Source: GCA-003244245 sp035606945
GTDB taxonomy: Bacteria > Actinomycetota > Actinomycetes > Mycobacteriales > Pseudonocardiaceae
Assembly: GCA_035606945.1 (NCBI GenBank)
Contig: DATNDR010000123.1
Coordinates: 19,564-83,563, forward strand
Direction of reading: 5' to 3'
Length of the DNA stretch: 64,000 nt
A model generated the notes under the pieces. The model did no database searches, was not told the DNA's origin, and worked only from the letters and a program-made list of their open reading frames with translations. The position numbers and the translations under genes are program-made. Positions 10,880 through 19,946 of the stretch are shown here, in pieces; the first letter of the stretch is position 1, and each line of letters starts with the position of its first letter.

Positions 10880-11059
10880 ATGGGTATCGAGGACCCCGAC
10901 GCCGACGCGGCCGACCAGCGGCGTCCAGTGACCGATCTCCACGAAGACGACGAGGAACTGGGAGAATTCACGCAGACACCACTGGAAGCCGACCCGGCCG
11001 ACTACGCCGAACAGCACCGCGTGGTTGCTTCCGCCGACGAGGACGAACCGTTTGACTGA
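10880..11059 (+). CDS. Small acidic hypothetical protein
   Basis: This 59-residue protein starts at an ATG with aaggag six bases upstream, a strong site. It is very acidic (DPDADAADQ, HEDDEELGEF, DEDEPFD) with a central PLEADPADYAEQHR. Similar short acidic proteins occur widely in actinobacteria without a known role. The ribosome site and biased composition favour a real gene. Confidence 0.65.
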   Translation: MGIEDPDADAADQRRPVTDLHEDDEELGEFTQTPLEADPADYAEQHRVVASADEDEPFD

Positions 11060-11173
11060 CCGTCAAGCCCCCAACCCAGAATCCCGGCGCGGGAACTATC
11101 CGGCAGCGGCGCACGACTATGCCTGGAGAGATCGGGAGCCGGAAAGATGGTCGATTGCAGGAAGGGGTGAGCG

Positions 11174-11872
11174 GTGGGCGGCGCAGAGTGGGTGCGCTGG
11201 GCTTTTGCCGCAATGTTCGCCGCGCTGACCGTCTATTACGTGATCCGGCTGTTCGTGTCCGATCCCGGGACGTCGACCGGGCAAGGTGGCTGCGACCGGG
11301 GCGTGGATGTCTCGCGCGGGGTGATGAGTCTGGGCATGGTCGTCATGCTGGTGCCGTGGATTGATCCATTACCTCGGCTGTGCTGGCAGCTGCTGTTCGG
11401 ACTGGCGGCTGGGTACATCGCCGTCCGGCTGATCCGGCGCACCTTGCCCGCCACTGTGCTGTCGCCGGCCGGTCCCATGGCCGGACACCATGAGCTGCAC
11501 CTGCTGGTCGGGGGTGTGGCCATGGTGTACATGTTCGCGGTGATGCCCGCAGGGCCGGACCTGCGTCTCCCGCAGGATCCGGGTGCGGGTGTCCCGCAGG
11601 ACATGGCGGACCACATGGACATGGTGCAAGCGGGCTTCAGCGGGCTCGGGCTGTCCTTACTGACCTGGACGTTCGTCGGGTATTTCGTGGTGTTCGTGGT
11701 GCGGCTGGCTGCCCGGCTGGCCGTGCCGGTGAACACCTTGGCGGGGATGGCGGCCGGCGCGGCGCTGCCCGGTGGGGGACCGCGCGGTGTGGTGGTGTCG
11801 CCGCATCTGCTGGGTTCCACAGAGGTCGTCATGGGTATCGGGATGAGCTACATGCTGCTGACGATGCTGTGA
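11174..11872 (+). CDS. DUF5134-family integral membrane protein
   Basis: This is a 232-residue, very hydrophobic protein with about six membrane helices. His and Met residues sit between them (AGHHELHLLVGG, MADHMDMVQAGF, GMSYMLLTML). The pattern matches DUF5134 proteins, often next to copper-related genes in actinobacteria. The Met/His arrangement and the neighbours (YcnI-like, CopC-CopD) suggest a role in copper handling in the membrane. This is an inference from context. Confidence 0.75.
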   Translation: MGGAEWVRWAFAAMFAALTVYYVIRLFVSDPGTSTGQGGCDRGVDVSRGVMSLGMVVMLVPWIDPLPRLCWQLLFGLAAGYIAVRLIRRTLPATVLSPAGPMAGHHELHLLVGGVAMVYMFAVMPAGPDLRLPQDPGAGVPQDMADHMDMVQAGFSGLGLSLLTWTFVGYFVVFVVRLAARLAVPVNTLAGMAAGAALPGGGPRGVVVSPHLLGSTEVVMGIGMSYMLLTML

Positions 11873-11902
11873 TTGGCCGTGCCTACCTCAGGGAGCGTCA
11901 TA

Positions 11903-12601
11903 ATGAAGATCAGTTGGTGGCTGGCCCGCCGGGTTGTTGCGGTCGGCGCGCTGGCCGCGTTCGCACTGATGACCCTCATCGGCACCGCGTGGGCACACGT
12001 CACCGCCAATCCCGGCACCGCCCAGCAAGGCGGGTATACCAAGGTATCCTTCCGGGTTCCCAATGAGCGGGACACCGCGTCGACAACCCAATTGGAAATC
12101 AATCTTCCCACTGATCACCCAATTGCCTCGGTGTCGACCAGGCCTGTTCCCGGATGGACGGCAACCGCGCAGAAGACCAAGCTTGAGAAACCGATCAAAA
12201 CTGATGACGGCGAGATCAGCGAAGTAGTTTCGAAGATCACCTGGACCGGCGGCAAGATAACGCCTGGATCGTTCGAGGAGTTCGACGTATCCATGGGCCC
12301 GTTGCCGACCGACACTGACCAGCTGATCTTCAAGGCGTTGCAGACCTATGACAATGGGGAAGTGGTGCGGTGGATCGACACGGCGCCAGAAGGTGCTCCC
12401 GAACCGGAACACCCGGCGCCGGTGGTCAAGCTGACACCGGCCAAGACGACCCAGGCAGCCGTGACTGCGGAGACGGGGACTGGCGACGGGCATTCCTCGA
12501 CGGCCACCTGGGGTGTCGTGCTCGGCATCGTGGGGATCGTGCTGGCCATCATCGGAATCATCGTGGGTCTGCTGAACCGGCGTAGCGCCACCGCTGGTTG
12601 A
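11903..12601 (+). CDS. YcnI-family (DUF1775) exported copper-associated protein
   Basis: The ATG at 11903 is chosen because it begins a normal signal peptide (KISWWLARRVVAVGALAAFAL, about 30 residues, ending in AWAH). Mature YcnI starts with that His, and His1 is the copper ligand in the family. Here it reads AHVTANPGTAQQGGYTKVSFRVPNE. A membrane helix near the C-terminus (VVLGIVGIVLAIIGIIVGLL) anchors the domain outside the cell. The stop overlaps the next gene's start by 4 bases, so the pair is co-translated. Length is 232 residues, normal for the family. Confidence 0.88.
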   Translation: MKISWWLARRVVAVGALAAFALMTLIGTAWAHVTANPGTAQQGGYTKVSFRVPNERDTASTTQLEINLPTDHPIASVSTRPVPGWTATAQKTKLEKPIKTDDGEISEVVSKITWTGGKITPGSFEEFDVSMGPLPTDTDQLIFKALQTYDNGEVVRWIDTAPEGAPEPEHPAPVVKLTPAKTTQAAVTAETGTGDGHSSTATWGVVLGIVGIVLAIIGIIVGLLNRRSATAG

Positions 12602-14391
12602 GTTGCTCTGTGTTGTGCCGGCGAGTGCTGCGGGCTTGTGCAGTGACGGTGATCTGCGCGGTGCTCGTTGTACTCACCGGCACCGGGTCAGCCGCGGCCC
12701 ATGCGGTGCTCATCGCGACTGAGCCCGGGCAGAGCGCGGTGGTTGCCACCATGCCGGCCACCGTGTCGCTGACCTTCAGCGAACCGGTGGTGGTAGCCCC
12801 GAGTGCGGTGCGAGTGTTCGGGCCCGAGGGTGCCGAAGTCGACGATGGTCATGCCACGCATCTCGGCAGTGCCGCTACGGTGGGCGTCCGGCTGGTTTCC
12901 GCCGGATCCCCAGGCACGTATACCGTCTCGTGGCGGGTGATCTCGGCAGACTCGCATCCGGTGGCGGGCGCTTTCACCTTCTCGGTGGGTCATCCCACAC
13001 AGGCGGTTGCGCGGCCGCCGCCGACGGCCGCGCAACCGCCCGGCAGCGCACCCGTCGGCGTGATCTATGCCATCGTCCGGGCGGTGGCGTTCGCAACGTA
13101 CGCCTTGCTGGTCGGGTCGATCGTCTTCACGCTGCTGTGCTGGCCCCAAGGGCTCACCCGTCGGGATTGCCGCCGCATCATGGTCGGTGGCTGGGCCGGC
13201 CTGCTGGCGACCACCATCGCGACTCTGCTGCTGCAAGGACCCTATGCCGGCGGGGTAGGCCTGGATCGACTTGCCGACCCGGACATCGTCTCCGAGACCT
13301 TGGCCAGCCGGCTGGGTACCGCGTTGACCGTCCGGCTGGCGCTGCTGGCGCTGGCGGGTGGTTACGTCGTGCTGTTGTGCGCCTGGCTCGGGCACCTCGC
13401 GCGGCGCGGCCGGGCCTGGTTCGGGATCGTAGGCGTGGTATTGGCGACCGGCCTCGCGGTGACCTGGGCTGCCGCGGACCACGCCTCGGTGGGGCTGCAA
13501 CACCAGCTGGCACTGCCAGTTGACGTCTTGCACCTGCTGGCCATGGGGGTGTGGCTAGGCGGCCTGGTCACCCTGGTGGTCCTGTTGCGACCGCTGGGTA
13601 TTACCGGGACCGCAGCGCCGGCGATGCCGCAGCACGCGGTGGTCCGCTTCTCTTCGATCGCGACCGGCTCCATCGCGATCCTCATCGGCACCGGGTGTTA
13701 CCAGTCCTGGCGCCAGCTCGGCAGTTGGGCCGCGTTCAGTTCCACCGACTACGGCCGGCTGCTGCTCGTCAAGCTCGGAACCGTCGCGGTCATGCTCAGC
13801 GCCGCGTCGGTATCCCATCGATGGGTCAGCCGGCATCGGCAAGCACTGATCGGCGTCGGCGCAGCAACGCGCGCTGCCGGCGAGGCCACGGATGTGGGCG
13901 CGCGCCGCGCCGGCGTGCGGGGGGAGCGCAATCTGCGGCGAAGTGTGCTGGTGGAGGCCGCGCTCGGGGCACTCGTGCTCGGCGTCACCGCGCTGCTGGT
14001 CAACGCCGAGCCGGGCCGCACCGCGACGGCCGCAGCCATCAAACCGCCGGCTTCCGGGCACCGGGTCATCAGTTATGACACCGGTGGCCCGGGCGGCCAG
14101 GGGAAACTTCTGGTGGACGTCGATCCGGCCGCTACCGGACCGAACAGGATCCACCTCACCGTGGAGGATCGCGACGGCACCCGGCATGACGTGGCCGAAG
14201 TGCGGACCGAGCTGACGCTGACCGCCCGGGCGCTCGGTCCCTTCACGGTGCCGCTGCAGCATGCTGAGCCGGGCGGGTATGACGCCAGCGGGGTCCAGCT
14301 GCCTTACCCCGGCGACTGGAAATTGTCGATCACCGTGCGAACCTCGGACATCGATGAGACGACGGTGACCGTACCGATCAACGTCCGCTGA
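12598..14391 (+). CDS. CopC-CopD fusion (YcnJ-like) copper uptake or resistance protein
   Basis: The 597-residue protein starts with a signal peptide and then a CopC domain whose mature end would be AHAVLIATEPG. The N-terminal His of this domain is a copper ligand, and VTLSFSEPV-like strands follow (VSLTFSEPVVVAPS). The centre is a CopD membrane domain with about eight helices from residue 150 to 460. A C-terminal outer domain follows (residues 480-597). The TTG start at 12598 overlaps the ycnI stop; a GTG at 12610 is an alternative. With the YcnI-like and DUF5134 proteins it forms a copper set. Confidence 0.88.
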   Translation: MSCSVLCRRVLRACAVTVICAVLVVLTGTGSAAAHAVLIATEPGQSAVVATMPATVSLTFSEPVVVAPSAVRVFGPEGAEVDDGHATHLGSAATVGVRLVSAGSPGTYTVSWRVISADSHPVAGAFTFSVGHPTQAVARPPPTAAQPPGSAPVGVIYAIVRAVAFATYALLVGSIVFTLLCWPQGLTRRDCRRIMVGGWAGLLATTIATLLLQGPYAGGVGLDRLADPDIVSETLASRLGTALTVRLALLALAGGYVVLLCAWLGHLARRGRAWFGIVGVVLATGLAVTWAAADHASVGLQHQLALPVDVLHLLAMGVWLGGLVTLVVLLRPLGITGTAAPAMPQHAVVRFSSIATGSIAILIGTGCYQSWRQLGSWAAFSSTDYGRLLLVKLGTVAVMLSAASVSHRWVSRHRQALIGVGAATRAAGEATDVGARRAGVRGERNLRRSVLVEAALGALVLGVTALLVNAEPGRTATAAAIKPPASGHRVISYDTGGPGGQGKLLVDVDPAATGPNRIHLTVEDRDGTRHDVAEVRTELTLTARALGPFTVPLQHAEPGGYDASGVQLPYPGDWKLSITVRTSDIDETTVTVPINVR

Positions 14392-14397
14392 CCAGCA

Positions 14398-14997
14398 CTA
14401 CGTGACCGGCCGGAAGCTCTCGACCACCCGGTTCACCGGCGGAAGAACAACCTTGGGATCGGAGTCCGCCACAGTGAACACCGCAATGGCGTAGTTGGCC
14501 GGGTTGTTCTCGACGGTAATCGCCAGGAACCGGATGCTGGTGTTCTTGTCGTTGGTCCCGACTCCACCGTAGACCAGAGCGGGCCGTGAGCCCACGGTCT
14601 TGGCTTCCGGTGGGATCACCTGGACATTCTTGTAGTGGCTGGCGACGTCCTGGAAGAATTGCGTGCCAGCGTTGGGTATCGGACCGGCGTGGCCGACGCC
14701 GAGGGTGATCACGGTGGCCTGGTCTGCGCTGGTCACCGTGGTGGTCCGGCCCTCCTGGGTGGTCGTCCACCCGGTCGGAAGCTCGAAGCCGTAATGGCCG
14801 GCTGTATTGACCACCTCGTTGGCGTCGCCCGCGCCGCCGCCGCCGACGACGCCGTTGAGTACCAAGGCGGTCACGCCGAGAACGATGGCGAGCACGAGGG
14901 CGACAACACCGATGAGCGAGGGAATCGGTCGGCTGCGCATCCGGTCTATCACGGGCATCCGGGCCAGCCAGGGCAGCTTGGAGATCAAGGTATTCAT
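14398..14997 (-). CDS. Membrane-anchored protein of unknown function
   Basis: This 199-residue protein has one membrane helix at about residues 28-50 (LIGVVALVLAIVLGVTALVL). Its outer domain starts with YGFELPTGWTT and ends in VVESFRPVT. That opening and ending are typical of small PsbP/LpqN-like folds in actinobacterial surface proteins. No catalytic motif is visible. It is convergent with the copC-copD gene, with six bases between stops. Confidence 0.7.
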   Translation of the reverse strand: MNTLISKLPWLARMPVIDRMRSRPIPSLIGVVALVLAIVLGVTALVLNGVVGGGGAGDANEVVNTAGHYGFELPTGWTTTQEGRTTTVTSADQATVITLGVGHAGPIPNAGTQFFQDVASHYKNVQVIPPEAKTVGSRPALVYGGVGTNDKNTSIRFLAITVENNPANYAIAVFTVADSDPKVVLPPVNRVVESFRPVT

Positions 14998-15101
14998 GAG
15001 GGCGCCGATCGTAGTGGGGACAGTGGGGTGGACATGCCAGCGGGGGCCGGCGCATTTCTCGCCGACCCCCGCTGAAGGTTTACTCAGGTGCTGCTAGAAA
15101 C

Positions 15102-16556
15102 TCAGACGGTGTGCCTGCCAGCCCGGCGGCGGGTACCCGCCACGGTCAGCGCACCCAGTCCGGTGAGCAGGAAGCCACCGGCCAGCAGCCCGGCGACATC
15201 GGCACCGGTCTCAGCCAGCTCAGGACCCTTGCCGTGCTCTTCCTCGCCCTTGCCGTGCTCTTCACCCTTGTTGCCGTGGTCTTCGCCGTGCTCTTCACCC
15301 TTGTTGTGGTGGTGGTTGTCGTTGCCCTCGTTGGTCTCGTGGGCAAGAGTCTCGGACTGGCCGAGGACCACCAGCAGGACCCGGTTGAGCACGTCGAGGC
15401 GCAGGGCCTCCTGCGCGCTACCGGCGCCCTTGGGGTTGTGGAAGATGATCGACTTGCCCTGGTTGAGCAGCAAGCACAGGATCGCGGAGTCACCGCAGTG
15501 GTCGGGCAGAGCCAACCCGAACGGCGCGTCCAGCAGGTACGACGAGTGACCGTTGCTGTCGATACCCAGCAGGAACGAGTGACGCTCGGTGTCCGGCTTG
15601 TTCGACCTCGACTTCGACTCGGAGTGCACCGCCTCGAGTCCGAGCCCCTCGCACGGGGTGGTCAGTTTGTCGCGCTTGCCGATGCAGAGGTTCAGCAATT
15701 CGTTGGCGGAGTCGGCCTTGGTGTGGCCTTCTTTCTTGTCCCGCTCGGCGATGCCGAGGCCCTCGGCAACACCCAAGGACAGGATCCCGTTGCACTCGTA
15801 GGAGGCGGTGACGTCGTGGTCACGCCTGTCCTTGCCCTTACTGCCGAGGCACAGGGCCGCGACGCCACCGCGGGCTGCGGCGAGCGAGCTGTCGTGGTCC
15901 TCGGTAGCCACCGTGTTGTGGTAGAGCAGGCTCAGGCAGAGCAGCCCGCCGGTGGTGCCGCACAGCTTGAGAGCGTCACCGTTGTCGCCGGACCGGTTGT
16001 GGTCGCGGGAGTCAGCGCTGGATCCGATGAGCCTGCTGCCGCCCAAACCGAGTACGGTCGAGTCGGCGTGTGACTGCCCATTGTCCTCGATGGTCGCGTC
16101 GTACTTGGTGATGTCCAGCAGGCGGGACTTCAACAAGTCGACCTTGCCCACCTCGCCGGAAGCGTGGTCAGGCGGGTGAGGGTCATCGATCGCATCGCTG
16201 TTGGGGGTGTCATCGTGGCGCACGTCATCGCCGTGGGGCCCGTCACCGTTGTGGCCCTCGTGCTCGTGCGATCCGGTCAGACCTGGGCTGCCGTTACCGA
16301 TGATGTCGCCGATGGCGGGAACAGGCAGGTTGCCGGGAGCAGGCAGGTCGCCGGGACCGGCTGGAGTGGGTGGCAGTGGGTTGGGGGGCGCCACCGGATC
16401 GCCAGGCATAGCCGGACCACCGGGGGTGCTCATGATCTGCTGCACTGAGTGGACCACCTGCGCCGAGGCAGCACCCGGCAGCAAAACCATCGCGGCTGCC
16501 GTGCCGGCGGCCATGAGAGCCAGGCGGCGATGCCTCCTGGGTGTGCGTGACGTCAT
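15102..16556 (-). CDS. Cysteine-rich surface protein with LAETG sortase signal
   Basis: The ATG at 16556 follows a strong gaggagg site and gives 484 residues; an upstream in-frame ATG at 16691 lacks support. It starts with a signal peptide (RLALMAAGTAAAMVLLPGAASAQ). A Pro-rich segment and a long Asp/His/Ser/Asn-rich body with about eight Cys follow. The end has a His/Glu repeat region, then LAETG, a membrane helix (GLLAGGFLLTGLGALTVAG) and a basic tail. LAETG fits the LAxTG signal preferred by class E sortases, one of which is encoded at 19947. The protein is probably covalently wall-linked. Its role is unknown. Confidence 0.85.
   Translation of the reverse strand: MTSRTPRRHRRLALMAAGTAAAMVLLPGAASAQVVHSVQQIMSTPGGPAMPGDPVAPPNPLPPTPAGPGDLPAPGNLPVPAIGDIIGNGSPGLTGSHEHEGHNGDGPHGDDVRHDDTPNSDAIDDPHPPDHASGEVGKVDLLKSRLLDITKYDATIEDNGQSHADSTVLGLGGSRLIGSSADSRDHNRSGDNGDALKLCGTTGGLLCLSLLYHNTVATEDHDSSLAAARGGVAALCLGSKGKDRRDHDVTASYECNGILSLGVAEGLGIAERDKKEGHTKADSANELLNLCIGKRDKLTTPCEGLGLEAVHSESKSRSNKPDTERHSFLLGIDSNGHSSYLLDAPFGLALPDHCGDSAILCLLLNQGKSIIFHNPKGAGSAQEALRLDVLNRVLLVVLGQSETLAHETNEGNDNHHHNKGEEHGEDHGNKGEEHGKGEEEHGKGPELAETGADVAGLLAGGFLLTGLGALTVAGTRRRAGRHTV
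15221..15335 (-). repeat. In-frame repeat before the LAETG signal
   Basis: Imperfect units coding for NKGEEHG(E/K) follow each other four to five times (NKGEEHGEDHG, NKGEEHGKG, EEEHGKG). The tract is strongly charged and His-rich. It would form the stalk through the cell wall and could bind metal. Confidence 0.75.
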
Positions 16557-16978
16557 GTTCCGGTGTTCCTCCTCGTTCGAGATCTCTCCGCGAGAGGGCG
16601 GTACGGCTGTCCCCCTCGGGTGCCGTGGATCCCTCGTACCTGGCGATAAACACTGCGGAGTTCGCCCGGGGGGTGGGTGATCTCCGCGCATCCAGGTACC
16701 GGCTCAACGAGGTGGGAGTCGGCGCAGATACGACTGGTGGCACGACTGTGCCCCGAACGGTGAGTTGCGCCCTGATCGAAACGTTCTGGACGTGGCAGAT
16801 TGCCGCGACGACGCTTGTTAACGGCGATTTGAACCACCCAAGCGGGTAACCTAGCGTCACTTACTGTCACTGTGCGTTGCATGAGCCCGTCTCGGGGGCA
16901 ACTCGACCGTTTTCGGCGCGAAGTGGCCAATGCCCCCGCACCGTGATCGGTCCCCGCCATGGTTGACTACCTGCCGTT

Positions 16979-17545
16979 ATGTCACCAGCGCGCGGTCACA
17001 GGCCGATCATCGTGACGAGCGTGGGCGCCCTGCTCGCCGTCGCGGGGGTTGGCTGTAGTCATATAGCCATCGCTCCCGGCGCGCCCGAACCATCGGATGC
17101 CCAGCCGCCCGCTACCGTCGCTGCGGTGGCGCCACCGGCCCCGCAGCCGGCCGCCGATGGGCCGTGCAGTTACCTGCCGGCAGAGTCAGTACAAACGATC
17201 AACGGTGAGCGGGTCACCGCAGTACGGGTCTCGAAGACAGCTACCCATCAGCCGTACCCGGCATGTTTCTTCCTCACCTACCACGATGCCGTGCAACTGC
17301 GAACCTGGATCGTGGTCGCCGGCCCCCAGACAGCCAGGGCGACCGTCGATGCGGCAGCTCCAGTGGCTACCTCTGATCTTGCCGAGCTACCCGGCGGATG
17401 GTCCGGCGGTTCGCAGCCGACCGCTGACGGAGCGGTATTCGCGGTGGCTCGGCACGGCACCGCAGTCGTGATCACGACCAACCAGCAGCAGACGATCGGT
17501 GCTCGGCGGATCGCCGAGCAGGTAATAGCCACCCTGGGCCTGTAA
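16979..17545 (+). CDS. Exported, possibly lipid-anchored protein (DUF2020-like)
   Basis: This 188-residue protein has a hydrophobic N-terminus ending in AVAGVGC, an imperfect lipobox because the -3 position is Gly. A Pro/Ala linker follows, then a domain with CSYLPAESVQTINGERV and YPACFFLTYHD. This looks like the DUF2020 family seen in mycobacterial-type envelopes, but I am only moderately sure. Two Cys (in CSYL and PACFF) could form a disulfide. No operon partner is evident. Confidence 0.6.
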   Translation: MSPARGHRPIIVTSVGALLAVAGVGCSHIAIAPGAPEPSDAQPPATVAAVAPPAPQPAADGPCSYLPAESVQTINGERVTAVRVSKTATHQPYPACFFLTYHDAVQLRTWIVVAGPQTARATVDAAAPVATSDLAELPGGWSGGSQPTADGAVFAVARHGTAVVITTNQQQTIGARRIAEQVIATLGL

Positions 17546-17626
17546 GAGGTCTCACCGACGTCCAATCGAGTAGCCGACTACTCGCCACGCGTTCAGGTTG
17601 CTCCTCTGCAACCCCTAGCGCCGTGG

Positions 17627-17926
17627 TCAGTCGTCGCCGCCCGGACGGTGGTGAGCGCGGACCACGCCGTTGCCGGTCGGCGAGCGGCCGGTGGCGACCT
17701 GGTCGCGGTACCGCCACGTCAATTGGTCATCGGGCCGGACAGCGAACCGCTTGGGTTTCGAGGACTGCCAGCGGTTGCGCACCACGGCGCCGGCGACTCC
17801 CAAGATCCCGAGCAACACGGTGACCACCCACGGCCAGTGGCCCCGGCCTCGCGCGGGGTGGGAGCGCGTAGCGTTCACCTCGTTCACATCCTTAACTTGT
17901 TTGTCCGGGGTCTCGTTCAGGGTCAC
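17627..17926 (-). CDS. Small single-pass membrane protein beside ppiA
   Basis: This is a 99-residue protein with a polar N-terminus, a membrane helix at about residues 33-50 (WVVTVLLGILGVAGAVV) and a basic tail. It is divergent from ppiA, the same position as the division gene cwsA in mycobacteria. The sequence is too different to call it CwsA. The start is a GTG with only a weak ribosome site. Confidence 0.6.
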   Translation of the reverse strand: MTLNETPDKQVKDVNEVNATRSHPARGRGHWPWVVTVLLGILGVAGAVVRNRWQSSKPKRFAVRPDDQLTWRYRDQVATGRSPTGNGVVRAHHRPGGDD

Positions 17927-18006
17927 TGCCAGCCTGCTCGATGACGTCGATCCCGAGGATCGTGCCTCTCCAGGCCTGTCCGCAACCCAAGCTGGGTGAT
18001 GGCAGG

Positions 18007-18561
18007 ATGGGTCTGGTGACGCAACGGACGACGAACGCGCCTGGCGCCATCCTGCACACCAGCGCAGGCGACATCCGCCTGACCCTATTCGCGAACCACG
18101 CCCCGAAAACGGTGGCGAACTTCATCGGCCTTGCCGAGGGCACCAAGGACTATTCCCAGCGCAACGCCAAAGGCGAGCTGTCCGGGCCGTTCTACGACGG
18201 GGCACTGTTCCATCGGGTGATCGCGGACTTCATGATCCAAGGTGGTGACCCGACCGGTACCGGCAGGGGCGGGCCGGGGTACCGGTTCGGTGATGAAACC
18301 CATCCCGACCTGAAGTTCGATCGGCCGTACCTGCTGGCGATGGCCAATGCGGGTCCGAACACGAACGGTTCGCAGTTCTTCATCACCGTGCGCCCCACGA
18401 TGCATCTCAACCGCAAGCACACCATCTTTGGCGAGGTGGCTGACCAGCAGTCCCGCTCCGTGGTCGATGCCATTGCACGGACCCCGACGCGAGGGGACCG
18501 GCCAGTGGACAACATCGTGATCGAGCGAGTAACTGTTGTCATACCCCGGCCGGCTCAATGA
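18007..18561 (+). CDS. ppiA: Peptidyl-prolyl cis-trans isomerase (cyclophilin)
   Basis: This is a cyclophilin of about 184 residues. Family motifs are FHRVIADFMIQGGDPTGTGRGG (catalytic Arg in FHR), then MANAGPNTNGSQFFI and HTIFGEV. There is no signal peptide, so it is cytoplasmic. The start is uncertain: ATG 18007 has ggcagg just upstream, GTG 18016 is possible. The stop overlaps the rhomboid start (ATGA). It speeds proline isomerisation during folding. Confidence 0.93.
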   Translation: MGLVTQRTTNAPGAILHTSAGDIRLTLFANHAPKTVANFIGLAEGTKDYSQRNAKGELSGPFYDGALFHRVIADFMIQGGDPTGTGRGGPGYRFGDETHPDLKFDRPYLLAMANAGPNTNGSQFFITVRPTMHLNRKHTIFGEVADQQSRSVVDAIARTPTRGDRPVDNIVIERVTVVIPRPAQ

Positions 18562-19313
18562 CGGCGATGGCCGGCCCCGTGTGTGTCCGGCATCCGAGTC
18601 GCGCGACCGCAGTGCGCTGCACCCGCTGCGACCGTCCCGCCTGTTCGGATTGCCTGCGCGAAGCCTCGGTGGGCTATCACTGCGTGGACTGCGTCGCTGA
18701 GGGCGGTCGGTCGCAGCCGCGTACGCGCACGGTGCAGTGGCCTCAGCCGACCGGCCGGCTGCTGGTGGTCCCGGCACTGATTGTGATCAACGTGGTTATC
18801 TTCGCAGTCACCGTGCTGCAGGCAGCCAGCGTGTCACATAACGCCGACGCGCGGCTGTTCCAGCAGTGGGCGTTGCAACCGAGCGCGGTGGCCGACGGCG
18901 CCTGGTGGCAGCTGCTCACGTCGGGCTTCCTGCACATCGGACCCATCCACCTGGCGTTCAACATGATCGCTCTGTGGGTGATCGGCCGGGATCTCGAGCA
19001 GGTGCTGGGTAGGGCCCGCTTCCTGGTGGTGTATCTCGTGTCGCTGCTCGGCGGCTCGCTGGTGGTCTTCCTGTTCGAGAACCCGGCAAGCCACACCGCC
19101 GGTGCGTCGGGCGCGGTGTTCGGCCTGATGGGAGGCCTCGCCGTGGTGCTGATAAAACTGCGGCTGTCCCCGCGACCGGCGCTGACGATCATCTTGTTGA
19201 ACGTGGTCATCAGCGTTGCGGTGCCCAACATTTCCATCCTTGGCCACCTTGGCGGGCTGGCCTTCGGCGCTGCGGTCACCGCCGCGATGCTCTACCTGCC
19301 CCAGCGCCGCTAA
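18558..19313 (+). CDS. Rhomboid-family intramembrane serine protease
   Basis: This 251-residue protein has a cytoplasmic N-terminal zinc-ribbon-like domain (several Cys/His pairs: CTRCDRPACSDC, YHCVDC). Six membrane helices follow. The catalytic Ser is in GASGAVFG and the catalytic His in GHLGG; HLAFNM provides the family's upstream motif. It cuts membrane proteins within the bilayer. It is co-translated with ppiA. The substrate is unknown. Confidence 0.93.
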   Translation: MTAMAGPVCVRHPSRATAVRCTRCDRPACSDCLREASVGYHCVDCVAEGGRSQPRTRTVQWPQPTGRLLVVPALIVINVVIFAVTVLQAASVSHNADARLFQQWALQPSAVADGAWWQLLTSGFLHIGPIHLAFNMIALWVIGRDLEQVLGRARFLVVYLVSLLGGSLVVFLFENPASHTAGASGAVFGLMGGLAVVLIKLRLSPRPALTIILLNVVISVAVPNISILGHLGGLAFGAAVTAAMLYLPQRR

Positions 19314-19490
19314 TCCCCCGCGTGTCGCGCCCTGGCGCCCGGTGTGTCGGGCTGCCAGGCGCGTTGTACCGGTGTCTCAGGCGGTCTCCACGCCGGTGGC
19401 TGTCCACAGGGTTTATCCACAGTGGGGATGAATGGCAACCATGTTGTTCGATGCTGTTCGACGCCATTCCACGTCGTGCGACCCAGGCGG

Positions 19491-19757
19491 TCAGCGCCAC
19501 CGCATGGTCATCAACAGCCCGATGATCATCAAAGCGAAGCCGACCATGAAGTTCCAGTTCCCGAGGCTGTTGAGCAGGGGAATCCTGTCGATAGCGAGGT
19601 AATTGACCACCAGCCACAGCAAGCCGAGCAGCATCGTCCCCAGCATGACGCCGACATAAAGCGGGTGGGAGGGACCTGCTACGTGGACTTTCGCCGGGCC
19701 GATCGCCTCGGCCGGCGGGGTGTAGACCGACTTCTTGCGGACTTTCGACTTGGGCAT
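19491..19757 (-). CDS. crgA: Cell division protein CrgA
   Basis: The start MPKSKVRKK at 19757 matches CrgA and is preceded by gaggaaaa. The 88-residue protein has two membrane helices (YVGVMLGTMLLGLLWLVV and FMVGFALMIIGLLM). In mycobacteria and Streptomyces CrgA joins the FtsZ, FtsI and CwsA network at the septum. Its position between ppiA and the kinase block is conserved. Confidence 0.93.
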   Translation of the reverse strand: MPKSKVRKKSVYTPPAEAIGPAKVHVAGPSHPLYVGVMLGTMLLGLLWLVVNYLAIDRIPLLNSLGNWNFMVGFALMIIGLLMTMRWR

Positions 19758-19946
19758 GGTCGTTTTCCTCGTCTGGCGGGCGGCGCTGCTGAACACGGTA
19801 ACCTAACGCGGCCGCAGGCCGGCACGGGTGGCCGGACTGCCACCCGGCCGCGGGCTGTCAGCCCCCGTGTGGCCCGGCCACCGATGAGTTATCTACACCC
19901 ACTACGGTCTGGCGTGCCCGGCCCGCTGTGCCCGTGAGGAGGTTTC

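Noticed and set aside
17627..17926. Calling the small membrane protein CwsA by position
   Set aside because: The place next to ppiA fits, but length and sequence do not match CwsA well enough.
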